NCBI RefSeq assembly: GCF_012317385.1
Contig: NZ_CP051144.1
Span: 372,001-436,000 of the forward strand
Length of the DNA: 64,000 bases
DNA from: Romboutsia sp. CE17
GTDB lineage: Bacteria > Bacillota > Clostridia > Peptostreptococcales > Peptostreptococcaceae
Direction: 5' to 3'
Part shown: one piece after another, positions 25,686 through 34,358 of the stretch
Position numbering within the stretch: the first letter of the stretch is position 1
Layout: each line of letters starts with the position of its first letter
Program-made: the position numbers and the translations under genes
Notes under the pieces: model-generated
Seen by the model: only the letters and a program-made list of their open reading frames with translations
Told to the model about the DNA's origin: nothing
Databases searched by the model: none

Positions 25686-27165
25686 GTTTATTAAGATAAA
25701 TAAAGAAGATAATGTAGTTGTGCTACTAGCTGATGGTGTTAAGGGGGACATCATTAGAATAGATGATAAAGAAATAATATTATTACAAGATACACCTAAG
25801 GGGCATAAGATTGCGATAAAGGAAATATCTAAGGGAAATGATGTATTAAAGTACGGGTATAGTATAGGTAAAGCTAAAGAAGATATAAAAGTTGGAAAAT
25901 GGATACATTCTCATAATATGAGTACAGGATTAGATGGAATTTTAGAGTATGAATTTAACAAAAATGATATAAGTCAACCTAAAATAAATGAGGATATATC
26001 TTTCAAAGGATATGTGCGCGAAAATGGAGAAATTGGAATCCGAAATGAAATATGGATTATAAACACAGTAGGTTGTATAAATAAAACATGTGCTTTATTA
26101 GTTAAAGAAGGTAATAAGCTTATAAATGATAAAGTTGATGGTATTCATTACTTTGAACATCCTCATGGATGTTCTCAATTAGGTAATGACTTAGAGAATA
26201 CTAGAAAAATACTTGCAGGTTTAGTGAATCATCCAAATGCAGCAGGTGTATTAGTTGTAGGTCTTGGATGTGAGAATAATACTTTATCAAGTTTCAAAGA
26301 AATATTAGAACCTATTAACTATGACAGAATTAAATTTTTAAATATACAGGATGTTGAAGATGAAATAGAAGAAGGTAAAAAGTTAATATCAGAGTTAGTT
26401 GAATATGCTTCTAAATTTAAAAGAGAAGATGTACACATATCTAAATTAAAGATAGGTCTTAAATGTGGAGGTTCAGATGCTTTTTCAGGAATAACTGCTA
26501 ATCCTCTTTTAGGACGATTATCAGATAAAATAGTTGCCTTGGGTGGGACATCTATACAAACTGAAGTACCTGAGATGTTTGGTGCAGAAACTATGTTATT
26601 CGATAGAGCCATTGATAAAGATATATTTGATAAAAGTGTTAATCTGATAAATGACTTTAAAAAGTATTTTATAAGGTACGATCAAGTTATATATGAAAAT
26701 CCATCTCCAGGAAATAAAAAGGGAGGAATAACAACTCTAGAAGAAAAATCTTTAGGCTGTGTTCAAAAAGGTGGAAAAGCTATAGTAACAGATGTATTAG
26801 GTTATGGTGAAAGAGCGAAAAAAACAGGACTTAATCTATTATACGGACCAGGGAATGACCAAGTTGCAGTTACTGTTTTAGTTGCTGCTGGAGCACATAT
26901 GGTATTATTTACAACAGGTAGAGGAACTCCTTTTGGAGGTGCAGTACCAACACTAAAAATATCTACTAATACAGATTTATATAATAAGAAGAAACATTGG
27001 ATAGATTTTAATGCAGGTGAATTAATAGAAACAAAAGATAAAGAATCTGTAGATGATTCATTCTTTAAACTTATACTTGATACAGCATCAGGAGAATATT
27101 TGGCAAATAATGAAAAGAATGGATATAGAGAGATATCGATATTAAAAGATGGTGTGACTTTATAG
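25678..27165 (+). CDS. uxaA: altronate dehydratase
   Basis: The 495-residue enzyme of the UxaA/GarD family dehydrates altronate to 2-keto-3-deoxygluconate using iron. The N-terminal SAF domain (about 1-90) has VGKWIHSHNM. The large C-terminal part has GYVRENGEIGIRNEIWIINTVGC, HPHGCSQLGND, GLKCGGSDAFSGITANPL and GRGTPFGG (quoted in parts), with conserved Cys and His. The frame opens earlier at a TTG (25636), but the ATG at 25678 has GGAG upstream and matches the family start. It is translationally coupled to uxaB. The later steps (kdgK, kdgA) and uronate isomerase (uxaC) are not in the window. Confidence 0.94.
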   Translation: MSKFIKINKEDNVVVLLADGVKGDIIRIDDKEIILLQDTPKGHKIAIKEISKGNDVLKYGYSIGKAKEDIKVGKWIHSHNMSTGLDGILEYEFNKNDISQPKINEDISFKGYVRENGEIGIRNEIWIINTVGCINKTCALLVKEGNKLINDKVDGIHYFEHPHGCSQLGNDLENTRKILAGLVNHPNAAGVLVVGLGCENNTLSSFKEILEPINYDRIKFLNIQDVEDEIEEGKKLISELVEYASKFKREDVHISKLKIGLKCGGSDAFSGITANPLLGRLSDKIVALGGTSIQTEVPEMFGAETMLFDRAIDKDIFDKSVNLINDFKKYFIRYDQVIYENPSPGNKKGGITTLEEKSLGCVQKGGKAIVTDVLGYGERAKKTGLNLLYGPGNDQVAVTVLVAAGAHMVLFTTGRGTPFGGAVPTLKISTNTDLYNKKKHWIDFNAGELIETKDKESVDDSFFKLILDTASGEYLANNEKNGYREISILKDGVTL

Positions 27166-27273
27166 TAAGGGAAAATGTAAATAGATAAAGAATAACTCAA
27201 GAATAAACTATTTAGTTCAGTAGAAAATGGATAATATATAGCTAGTATGCAAGTTTTAGGATAAATAGTAGAA

Positions 27274-27352
27274 ATATTTGCTATAATAATGCATTTAAAT
27301 ATCAAAAAAAAATTAGCAAATATCCCCCTAATCTTAATAAAATTAGGGGGAT
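27274..27352 (+). repeat. nested inverted repeats 3' of uxaA
   Basis: ATATTTGCTA (27274-27283) pairs with TAGCAAATAT (27314-27323), and ATCCCCCTAAT (27322-27332) pairs with ATTAGGGGGAT (27342-27352). The second is a perfect 11-bp stem but has no T run directly after it. It may be a weak terminator or an mRNA 3' stabiliser between uxaA and dctP. Confidence 0.5.
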
Positions 27353-27384
27353 TAATAAAAAATATTATCTATTTCAGGAAAAAG

Positions 27385-27441
27385 TTGAAAAAAATAATAA
27401 AATATGTTATGTTATTAACATAACTAAATCTAGTATACTAG
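27385..27441 (+). promoter_or_regulatory. dctP promoter with TATAC operator
   Basis: TTGAAA (27385-27390), 17 bases, TATGTT (27408-27413). The perfect palindrome CTAGTATACTAG (27430-27441) lies just past the expected start. It is the same operator type as at gntR and uxaB. Confidence 0.6.
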
Positions 27442-27500
27442 AGTTAAAATGTACTAGATTAAAAAGGGCTAATAAATATATACAGAAGGGTGGATACTAG

Positions 27501-28550
27501 ATGAAAATAGGAAAACGTATTACAACTTTATTACTAACTGCAACTATTGGGTTTGGAGTTGTAGGATGTAATAAAGTAGATGGGGCAGAAAAAAAGGTTA
27601 AAGTCGTAAGGGTTGCGCATGGTCAAAATGAAGAGCATCCTGAGCATAAAGCAATGTTAGAATTTGAAAAATACGTGGAAGAAAAAACTAATGGGGAAAT
27701 CGATGTCCAAATATTTCCAAATGAATTACTAGGTGCTACAGCTCAAGCAGTAGAATTATCTCAAACTGGAGCAGTAGACTTAGTAGTAGCAGGGTTAGGA
27801 TCATTAGAGTCTTTTAACAAATCTTATACAGTATTTAATTTGCCTTACATAATGGATAGCACAGAGCATTATCATGCAGTAATGAATGATGAAGAGATAA
27901 TGAACCCTGTATATGAATCTACAAGGGAAAGTGGATTTATAGGATTAACTTGGTTTGATGCAGGTGTAAGAAATATATATACAACTAAAAAAGTTGTAAT
28001 GAAACCAGAAGATTTAAAAGGACTAAAAATAAGGGTTCAGACCAGTCCTTCAAATGTAAAAATGCTTCAAGCATTAGGTGCATCACCAACACCAATGTCG
28101 TTTGGTGAAGTTTATACAGGGTTACAACAAAATGTTATAGACGGAGCAGAAAATAATGAATTAGCATTAATAAATAATAAGCATGGAGAGGTTGCAAAAC
28201 ACTATTCTTATAATATGCATGCAATGCTTCCAGATATATTAATCGCAAGTACAAGTTTATTAGAGGATAAATTAACTGAAGAACAAGCTAAAATTGTTAT
28301 GGAAGCAGCAAGTTATGCAAATGAGTTTGAAGTAGAGTTATGGGAAGAAGCAGCAGCTGAGGCAAAAGAAAAAGCAGAAGCTATGGGAGTTCAGTTCTAC
28401 TATCCAGATATAAAACCATTCCAAGAAAAGATGAAGGATTTACACGCTGAGTATACTCAAGATGAAAGCATGAAGGCTGTGTATGATAAGATACGTCAAA
28501 AGGGAGACGAAATACTAGCTAAAAATGCAAGTGTAGAATCTGGAAAATAA
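27501..28550 (+). CDS. dctP: TRAP transporter solute-binding lipoprotein (DctP family)
   Basis: The 349-residue binding protein has a lipoprotein signal with lipobox VVGC (Cys23), so it is anchored to the outer face of the membrane. The DctP fold shows VAHGQNEEHP near the start, FPNELLGA, and the conserved carboxylate-binding arginine R178 in LKGLKIRVQTSP, followed by FGEVYTGLQQNVIDGAEN. It should capture an organic acid. The adjoining uronate catabolic genes and the shared operator point to galacturonate or glucuronate. A good RBS (GAAGGGTGG) precedes the ATG. Confidence 0.93.
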   Translation: MKIGKRITTLLLTATIGFGVVGCNKVDGAEKKVKVVRVAHGQNEEHPEHKAMLEFEKYVEEKTNGEIDVQIFPNELLGATAQAVELSQTGAVDLVVAGLGSLESFNKSYTVFNLPYIMDSTEHYHAVMNDEEIMNPVYESTRESGFIGLTWFDAGVRNIYTTKKVVMKPEDLKGLKIRVQTSPSNVKMLQALGASPTPMSFGEVYTGLQQNVIDGAENNELALINNKHGEVAKHYSYNMHAMLPDILIASTSLLEDKLTEEQAKIVMEAASYANEFEVELWEEAAAEAKEKAEAMGVQFYYPDIKPFQEKMKDLHAEYTQDESMKAVYDKIRQKGDEILAKNASVESGK

Positions 28551-28588
28551 TAAATATTAGTAAAATATATTATTAAAGGAGAATATAA

Positions 28589-29098
28589 ATGGAAACTTTA
28601 AGAAAAGGTTTAGATAAAGTTTTAGAAGTAATATGTTGTACACTATTAGCGTTAATGACAATATTTGCTACATGGCAAGTTGCATCAAGATATGTATTTA
28701 ATAATCCAAGTACTGTAACAGAAGAATTAGTATTAATTTGCTTTGTATGGATGGGATTATTAGGGGGTGCATATGTATTTGGAAAGCAAGAACATATGTG
28801 TATGTCGTTTTTAGTAGATAAACTTAGTGAAAAAAATCACGCAAAATTTAAGCTATTTTCTGAAATAATTGTTATATTATTTGCTGCTTTAGTACTTGTA
28901 TTTGGAGGATTTAGGATGTCTCAATTATCAATGGGGCAATTATCTTCATCATTACAAATACCTATGGGATATATATATTTAGCACTACCTTTATCAGGGA
29001 TTTTAACTATATTTTATAATATTCTTAATATAAATGATATTATTAAAGAGTTATCAACTACGGATACGAACAAAAATAAAGATACAAAAAGTGCATAA
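28589..29098 (+). CDS. dctQ: TRAP transporter small membrane subunit
   Basis: The 169-residue protein has four membrane segments and the DctQ patterns WQVASRYVFNNP and EELVLICFVWMGLLGGAYVFGK. It forms the membrane complex with DctM. It lies between dctP and dctM with 38- and 18-base gaps, and each gene has its own RBS. Confidence 0.93.
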   Translation: METLRKGLDKVLEVICCTLLALMTIFATWQVASRYVFNNPSTVTEELVLICFVWMGLLGGAYVFGKQEHMCMSFLVDKLSEKNHAKFKLFSEIIVILFAALVLVFGGFRMSQLSMGQLSSSLQIPMGYIYLALPLSGILTIFYNILNINDIIKELSTTDTNKNKDTKSA

Positions 29099-29116
29099 TC
29101 TAGGGGAGGAAATTAA

Positions 29117-30430
29117 ATGGAATTAGCATTACAAACAGGATTAACTTTATTAGCAGTCTTTCCAATTTTATTATTAATAGGAATACCAATATCAGTTACA
29201 ATAGGTATATCTTCAGTTTTATCTATATTGAGTGCATTACCTTGGGAAAATGCTGTATTCACTGCATCTCAACGTATATTTACAGGAATTAATTCATTTT
29301 CATTATTAGCAATACCATTTTTTATATTAGCCGGAATAATAATGAATAACGGTGGTATAGCAATAAGATTAGTTAACTTTGCAACACTGTTATCAGGAAA
29401 ATTACCAGGATCATTAGCACATACAAATGTAGTAGGGAACATGTTGTTTGGAGCAATAAGTGGTTCAGGAACAGCAGCGGCTGCTGCAATAGGAGGAACT
29501 ATGGCCCCTCTTCAAAATAAAGCAGGATATGATACAGATTTTAGCGCGGCTGTTAATGTAGCTTCTGCACCAACTGGTTTACTAATACCTCCAAGCAACT
29601 CTTTAATAATATATTCACTAGTTAGTGGAGGAACATCAGTTGCAGCTTTATTTATGGCAGGATATATACCTGGTATATTATGGGGATTAGGTGTAATGAC
29701 TGTTGCTTTCTTTATAGCAAAGAATAGAGGGTATAAAACTGATAATGAAAAAATAACTTTTTTACAAGGTTTAAAGGTATTTTTAGATGCAATACCAAGT
29801 TTATCTTTAATAGTAATAATAATAGGTGGAATAATAGGTGGAATATTCACAGCTACAGAAGGCGCAGCTATAGCAGTTGTTTACTCTTTATTATTAAGTA
29901 TGTTCTTCTATAAATCTATAAAAGTAAAAGATATACCAAGAATATTATTAGAATCTATAAATATGACTGCTATGATAGTATTTTTAATAGGAGTTTCATC
30001 TATAATGTCTTGGGTATTAGCGTTTACTAATGTTCCTACATATATAACAGATTTAATATTAGGTTTATCAAATAATCCAATTGTAATATTATTGATAATG
30101 AATATATTATTATTAATAGTTGGTACTTTTATGGATGCAACACCAGCTATATTAATATTTACTCCAATATTCCTACCAATAGCTCAAAACCTAGGTATGG
30201 ATACTATACAGTTCGGAATAATGGTAGTATTCAACTTATCTATGGGTACAATAACTCCTCCAGTTGGGAATACTTTATTCGTAGGATGTAGAGTAGCAAA
30301 AACTAAAATAGAAGGTGTAATAAAAAATATATTACCATTCTATGCTTCAATATTTATTGTACTTATGTTAGTAACATTTGTACCTCAAATAAGTTTATTC
30401 CTTCCAAAGCTTATGGGAATGGTAGAATAA
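29117..30430 (+). CDS. dctM: TRAP transporter large membrane subunit
   Basis: The 437-residue protein has about twelve membrane segments and the DctM elevator-domain motifs: SGSGTAAAAAIGGTM, PPSNSLIIYSLVSGG and, in the second half, MGTITPPVGNTLFVG. It carries out Na+-coupled uptake with DctQ and DctP. It is the last gene of the operon, with a terminator directly after. Confidence 0.95.
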   Translation: MELALQTGLTLLAVFPILLLIGIPISVTIGISSVLSILSALPWENAVFTASQRIFTGINSFSLLAIPFFILAGIIMNNGGIAIRLVNFATLLSGKLPGSLAHTNVVGNMLFGAISGSGTAAAAAIGGTMAPLQNKAGYDTDFSAAVNVASAPTGLLIPPSNSLIIYSLVSGGTSVAALFMAGYIPGILWGLGVMTVAFFIAKNRGYKTDNEKITFLQGLKVFLDAIPSLSLIVIIIGGIIGGIFTATEGAAIAVVYSLLLSMFFYKSIKVKDIPRILLESINMTAMIVFLIGVSSIMSWVLAFTNVPTYITDLILGLSNNPIVILLIMNILLLIVGTFMDATPAILIFTPIFLPIAQNLGMDTIQFGIMVVFNLSMGTITPPVGNTLFVGCRVAKTKIEGVIKNILPFYASIFIVLMLVTFVPQISLFLPKLMGMVE

Positions 30431-30444
30431 TACTTGTTGTAAAA

Positions 30445-30478
30445 AAGTGAACTCAGGTTAAATAGAGTTCGCTTTTTT
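30445..30478 (+). terminator. intrinsic terminator after dctM
   Basis: Ten-base-pair stem AAGTGAACTC (30445-30454) with GAGTTCGCTT (30465-30474), then a T run. Confidence 0.88.
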
Positions 30479-30513
30479 ATGTATTAAAATAATAAATAAT
30501 AGGGGGATTTTTT

Positions 30514-31215
30514 ATGAAAGAAAAAAAGTTGTTTTTAGGGGAATTAGCCTTAATGATAGGGCTTATTTTTAATAGTCTTGCGACAACACTTATGGTTAAA
30601 AGTGAGTTTGGGATATCATCAATATCATCAGTGCCATATACCTTAAGTTTGATATTTGATGAAATTACATATGGTAGTTGGAATTATATATTTCAATGTT
30701 TTCTTATAATAATGCTAGTTTTAATAACTAAGAATTTTAATATAGGATATATAATTTCATTTTTTCTGGCATTGATATTTGGGAATATGATAGATTTATT
30801 TAATATTTATGTAATAGAGTTACTACCAAATGGATTAGTAATTAATATAGTATATTTTGTAGTTAGTCTTTCAATATTATCAGTAGGGATATCTTTATTA
30901 TTAAAATCTACTATGCCAGTATTACCAATAGATACATTTATAAGAGATTTTGCAGAGTTTTTTTCTATGCCATATAAGAACACAAAAACAGGATTTGACT
31001 TATTATGCTTAGGAGTAGCTGTTTTATTGTCAGGAACTGTATTAAATAGTTTTGAAGGAATAGGTATTGGAACAATATTATGCGCATTAATAACTGGAAA
31101 GTTAGTTTCATATGTAAATGATTTTATGGATCGAAAATTCTATTTTCAATCAATCTTTACTAAAATAAAAGGTAAAAGTAATGAAATCGATATTGTAAAT
31201 GAAAATATTAATTAA
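30514..31215 (+). CDS. DUF6198/YczE-type integral membrane protein
   Basis: The 233-residue protein has about five to six membrane segments. GELALMIGLIFNSLATTLMVKSEFGISSISSVP and GIGTILCALITGK (quoted in parts) place it with the YczE/YyaS/YitT-like proteins of unknown function. AGGGGG precedes the ATG. Its end nearly abuts the YaiI/YqxD gene (13-base gap), so these two and the following HAD gene may form an operon. No transport substrate can be assigned. Confidence 0.7.
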   Translation: MKEKKLFLGELALMIGLIFNSLATTLMVKSEFGISSISSVPYTLSLIFDEITYGSWNYIFQCFLIIMLVLITKNFNIGYIISFFLALIFGNMIDLFNIYVIELLPNGLVINIVYFVVSLSILSVGISLLLKSTMPVLPIDTFIRDFAEFFSMPYKNTKTGFDLLCLGVAVLLSGTVLNSFEGIGIGTILCALITGKLVSYVNDFMDRKFYFQSIFTKIKGKSNEIDIVNENIN

Positions 31216-31228
31216 TAAAGGAGATAAT

Positions 31229-31669
31229 ATGAAAATTTTAATTGATGGAGATGGATGTCCAGTAATTGATGTAAGTATAAATATAGCTAAAAAGTTTAAT
31301 AAAGAAGTCTTCATAATATGTGATACATCACATAATTTCTCAAAATATAAAGTAGATACTATTGTTGTATCTAAAGGGCAAGATGCTGCAGACTTTATAA
31401 TTGTTAATAAAGTGAATAAAGGAGATATAGTAGTGACTCAAGATTATGGACTAGCAGCCATGATACTTTCAAAAGGCGCATATGCGATAAATCAAAATGG
31501 ATTAATATATACTAATGAGAATATAGACCAGCTGTTATTTACTAGGCATATATCTAAAAAAATAAGAAATAGTGGAGGAAAAATTAAAGGTCCTAAGAAG
31601 AGAAATAAAGAAGATGACCTTAAATTTGAAAAGGCTCTGATAAATTTAATTAAAATTAAAGAATATTAG
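31229..31669 (+). CDS. YaiI/YqxD family (DUF188) PIN-like protein
   Basis: The frame is open from 31199, but AAGGAG lies before the ATG at 31229, giving 146 residues. The family pattern is clear: ILIDGDGCPVID at the start, DTSHNF, SKGQDAADF, VTQDYGLAAMIL and a GGKIKGPKKR tail. The aspartates resemble a PIN-type nuclease site, but no activity is established for the family. It sits between a membrane protein and a HAD phosphatase. Confidence 0.9.
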   Translation: MKILIDGDGCPVIDVSINIAKKFNKEVFIICDTSHNFSKYKVDTIVVSKGQDAADFIIVNKVNKGDIVVTQDYGLAAMILSKGAYAINQNGLIYTNENIDQLLFTRHISKKIRNSGGKIKGPKKRNKEDDLKFEKALINLIKIKEY

Positions 31670-31723
31670 ATAATTACTAAGCTATAATAATATTCAAGAT
31701 ATAATTAAAAGGAGAGTATATAA

Positions 31724-32368
31724 ATGAATGGGAAGTTTAAAGATATAGATAGCATAATATTTGATTTAGATGGAACTTTATGGGATGCAACTGAAGGAAT
31801 TGCTACTTCTTGGAGTGAAATTATATCAAAATACGATAGTGAAATAAAGCAAATAACAGCAGATGATTTAAAAAAATATATGGGGCTTAGATTAGAAGAA
31901 ATAGCAGCTAGAATATTTCCTAATATGAATGAAGATGAACGTGATAAAATTTTAAAAGAGTGTTGTGAGTATGAAAATGAATATCTAACTAAAAATGGAG
32001 CTATTTTATATGAAAAGTTAGAAGATACATTAAAAGAATTATCTACTAAATATAAGCTATTTATAGTTAGTAATTGCCAAGATGGATATATAGAATTATT
32101 TTTAGATTACAATAATTTTGGTCAATACTTTGTAGATTATGAATGTCCAGGAAGGACTAATTTATCAAAAGATGAAAACATTAAATTAGTAATAAATAGA
32201 AATGATTTAAAAAATCCTGTTTATGTTGGTGATACAAAAATGGACTCAGAAGCTGCTAATAAGGCAGGTATACCATTTATATTAGCTAGATATGGATTTG
32301 GAAATACAGAAAATTATCATCATGTTATTGATAAGTTTGAAGAACTATTAAATTTAGATAAGTATTAA
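31724..32368 (+). CDS. HAD-superfamily phosphatase (phosphoglycolate phosphatase-like)
   Basis: The 214-residue hydrolase has HAD motif I FDLDGTLWDA (nucleophile and acid Asp), motif II in FIVSNC, a lysine after the cap and motif IV VYVGDTKMDSEAANKAG. A helical cap (about 20-85) places it with Gph/PgmB-type phosphatases. The substrate is unknown. The RBS AAGGAGAG precedes the ATG. Confidence 0.85.
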   Translation: MNGKFKDIDSIIFDLDGTLWDATEGIATSWSEIISKYDSEIKQITADDLKKYMGLRLEEIAARIFPNMNEDERDKILKECCEYENEYLTKNGAILYEKLEDTLKELSTKYKLFIVSNCQDGYIELFLDYNNFGQYFVDYECPGRTNLSKDENIKLVINRNDLKNPVYVGDTKMDSEAANKAGIPFILARYGFGNTENYHHVIDKFEELLNLDKY

Positions 32369-32382
32369 ATAGGGAAATGAAG

Positions 32383-32419
32383 AACTCTAATATGTATATA
32401 ATGACATATTAGAGTTTTT
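32383..32419 (+). terminator. intrinsic terminator after the HAD gene
   Basis: Stem AACTCTAATATGT (32383-32395) with ACATATTAGAGTT (32404-32416) then TTTC. Confidence 0.85.
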
Positions 32420-32506
32420 CATTTATTGAGTTATAAATAAAAAAAATAAATATAAATGATTTAATTTATGGATAAAATACAAATATATTATATAGGAGGT
32501 TTAGAT

Positions 32507-32788
32507 ATGGAAGCATTATATGAGAATAGAAAATTAAAGGTAACTTACTGTGAAGAATGTAGTGATGATATAAAAAATAAGACATATATATTTAATATAG
32601 ATATTAAGGATTTTGATACACCAACAATAAATGTAGAGTATGATGATAATGATAAAGTAATACTTAGAACTTGGATTGAAAATGAAGATGAAGAAAATGG
32701 TCCTAAAGGTCATGTTATATATAAACTTTTTAGTTTGATTGAATTTGAAGTGTGTAAGATTATGCAATTTATGATTAGGCATGTATAG
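32507..32788 (+). CDS. small acidic protein of unknown function
   Basis: The frame extends upstream to 32468, but AGGAGG lies 8 bases before the ATG at 32507, giving 93 residues. The protein is acidic (DDNDK, ENEDEENGPKG), with a CEEC pair near residue 17 and a hydrophobic C-terminal helix (KLFSLIEFEVCKIMQFMI). I do not recognise the family. It has its own terminator and no partner. Confidence 0.65.
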   Translation: MEALYENRKLKVTYCEECSDDIKNKTYIFNIDIKDFDTPTINVEYDDNDKVILRTWIENEDEENGPKGHVIYKLFSLIEFEVCKIMQFMIRHV

Positions 32789-32808
32789 TATTGTAAATAA
32801 TACATACT

Positions 32809-32842
32809 AAAAAACTAGAAATTTAAATTTCTAGTTTTTTTT
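32809..32842 (+). terminator. intrinsic terminator after the 93-aa gene
   Basis: AAAAAACTAGAAATTT with AAATTTCTAGTTTTTT, a near-perfect palindrome with a T tail. Confidence 0.88.
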
Positions 32843-33048
32843 ATGTAAAAATGCGCTTAAAACTATATATATTAAGAATTTAGATGATATTAAATAATTT
32901 AAAATGAATGAAAAAGTATTAAAAACAAATAAAAGGTAGAAATATGTTGTACTAATTAAAAAAATATGATACTCTAATAAAGAAGTTAAAAAACAAATTA
33001 TTAGTTAACATAGATTAATAAACAATAAACAAAAATAGGAGGAAGACA

Positions 33049-33957
33049 GTGAAAAGTATATGTGTCATAGGAAGTCTTAATATGGACTTAGTAGTAAAGG
33101 TAGAAGATAGACCTAAGGGTGGCCAAACAGTAATAGGTGGAGATTTTAAAGAAGTTCCAGGTGGAAAAGGAGCTAATCAAGCTGTTGCTATGGCAAGACT
33201 TGGCGGTAAAGTAAATATGATAGGTAAAGTTGGTAAAGATGGGTTTGGAGAAACTTTACTTAATGCCTTAAAAAATGACAATGTAAACACTGAATATATA
33301 AATAAAGAAGATATAGCAACAGGAGTTGCAATGATAACTGTAGATAAGAACGCTGAGAATTCTATAGTTGTTGCTCCAGGAGCAAACTTTAAGGTAGATA
33401 AAAATTATATAGATACAAATATTAAGGGAATAGAAATGAGTGATATAGTTGTACTTCAACTTGAAACTCCATTAGACACTATAAATTATGCATTAAAAAA
33501 ATCTAAGGAGCTTGGAAAATATACTATATTAAATCCAGCACCAGCTGTAAAGCTAGATGATGAGATAATAGCTAATGTAGATTTATTAACTCCTAATGAA
33601 ACAGAGTTAGAAATATTAAGTGGAATAGAAATTAAAAATGAAGATGATATATTAAGAGCTGCTAAAGTAATGATAGAAAAAGGTGTAAAAGAACTTATAG
33701 TAACTCTAGGTTCAAAAGGAAGTTTATATATAAATAAAGAAAAATCTATGTTTAAAAATGCATACAAAGTAAAAGCGATAGATACTACAGCGGCTGGCGA
33801 TAGCTATACAGGTGCTTTAGCGGTTGCTTTTGCTAATAATAAAAGTATAGAAGAAGCAATGGACTTTGCATCAAAAGTGGGTGCTTTAAGTGTTCAAAAG
33901 GAAGGCGCTCAAAGTTCATTACCAACAATAGAAGATGTAGAAAATTTTAGGGGGTAG
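33049..33957 (+). CDS. rbsK: ribokinase
   Basis: The 302-residue PfkB-family kinase phosphorylates ribose to ribose-5-phosphate. It starts at GTG with GGAGG seven bases upstream. Family motifs are GSLNMDLV at the start, [24 protein letters not shown] and the C-terminal anion-hole motif [13 protein letters not shown], which holds the catalytic Asp. It is the first gene of an rbsK-D-A-C-B operon with tight spacing. No LacI-type RbsR gene is adjacent, and no clear operator was found in the 200-base A/T-rich upstream gap. Confidence 0.96.
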   Translation: MKSICVIGSLNMDLVVKVEDRPKGGQTVIGGDFKEVPGGKGANQAVAMARLGGKVNMIGKVGKDGFGETLLNALKNDNVNTEYINKEDIATGVAMITVDKNAENSIVVAPGANFKVDKNYIDTNIKGIEMSDIVVLQLETPLDTINYALKKSKELGKYTILNPAPAVKLDDEIIANVDLLTPNETELEILSGIEIKNEDDILRAAKVMIEKGVKELIVTLGSKGSLYINKEKSMFKNAYKVKAIDTTAAGDSYTGALAVAFANNKSIEEAMDFASKVGALSVQKEGAQSSLPTIEDVENFRG

Positions 33958-33962
33958 GTATA

Positions 33963-34358
33963 ATGAGAAAAACAAAACTTATAAATAGTGAAGTATCATA
34001 CACAATATCGAAAATGGGACATACAGATAGTATAACAATAGGAGATTGTGGATTACCTATACCTGATGGAGTAAATAGAATTGACTTAGCTCTTAAATAT
34101 GGAGTTCCATCTTTCTTAGAAACTTTAGATACAATTTTAGAAGAATTATGTGTAGAAGAGGTAATTATTGCTGAGGAAATAGTAGAAAAAAATACTATTA
34201 TATACGATGAAATATTAAAGAGATTTGAAAATATAAAAATAATTATGGTTAGTCATGAGGAATTTAAAAATATGACTAAGAGTAGTAAGGCAGTAGTAAG
34301 AACAGGAGAGTGTACTCCTTATGCAAATATAATATTAAAATCAGGAGTTGTATTTTAA
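33963..34358 (+). CDS. rbsD: D-ribose pyranase
   Basis: The 131-residue RbsD interconverts beta-pyranose and beta-furanose ribose before the kinase step. Motifs: [17 protein letters not shown] near the start, including the catalytic His, and [14 protein letters not shown] at the end. RBS GGGGG overlaps the end of rbsK. Confidence 0.96.
   Translation: MRKTKLINSEVSYTISKMGHTDSITIGDCGLPIPDGVNRIDLALKYGVPSFLETLDTILEELCVEEVIIAEEIVEKNTIIYDEILKRFENIKIIMVSHEEFKNMTKSSKAVVRTGECTPYANIILKSGVVF

Noticed and set aside
26802-27305. 167-codon frame on the minus strand inside uxaA
   Set aside because: It is antisense to a clear altronate dehydratase, with low-complexity Ser/Ile/Leu composition and no RBS.
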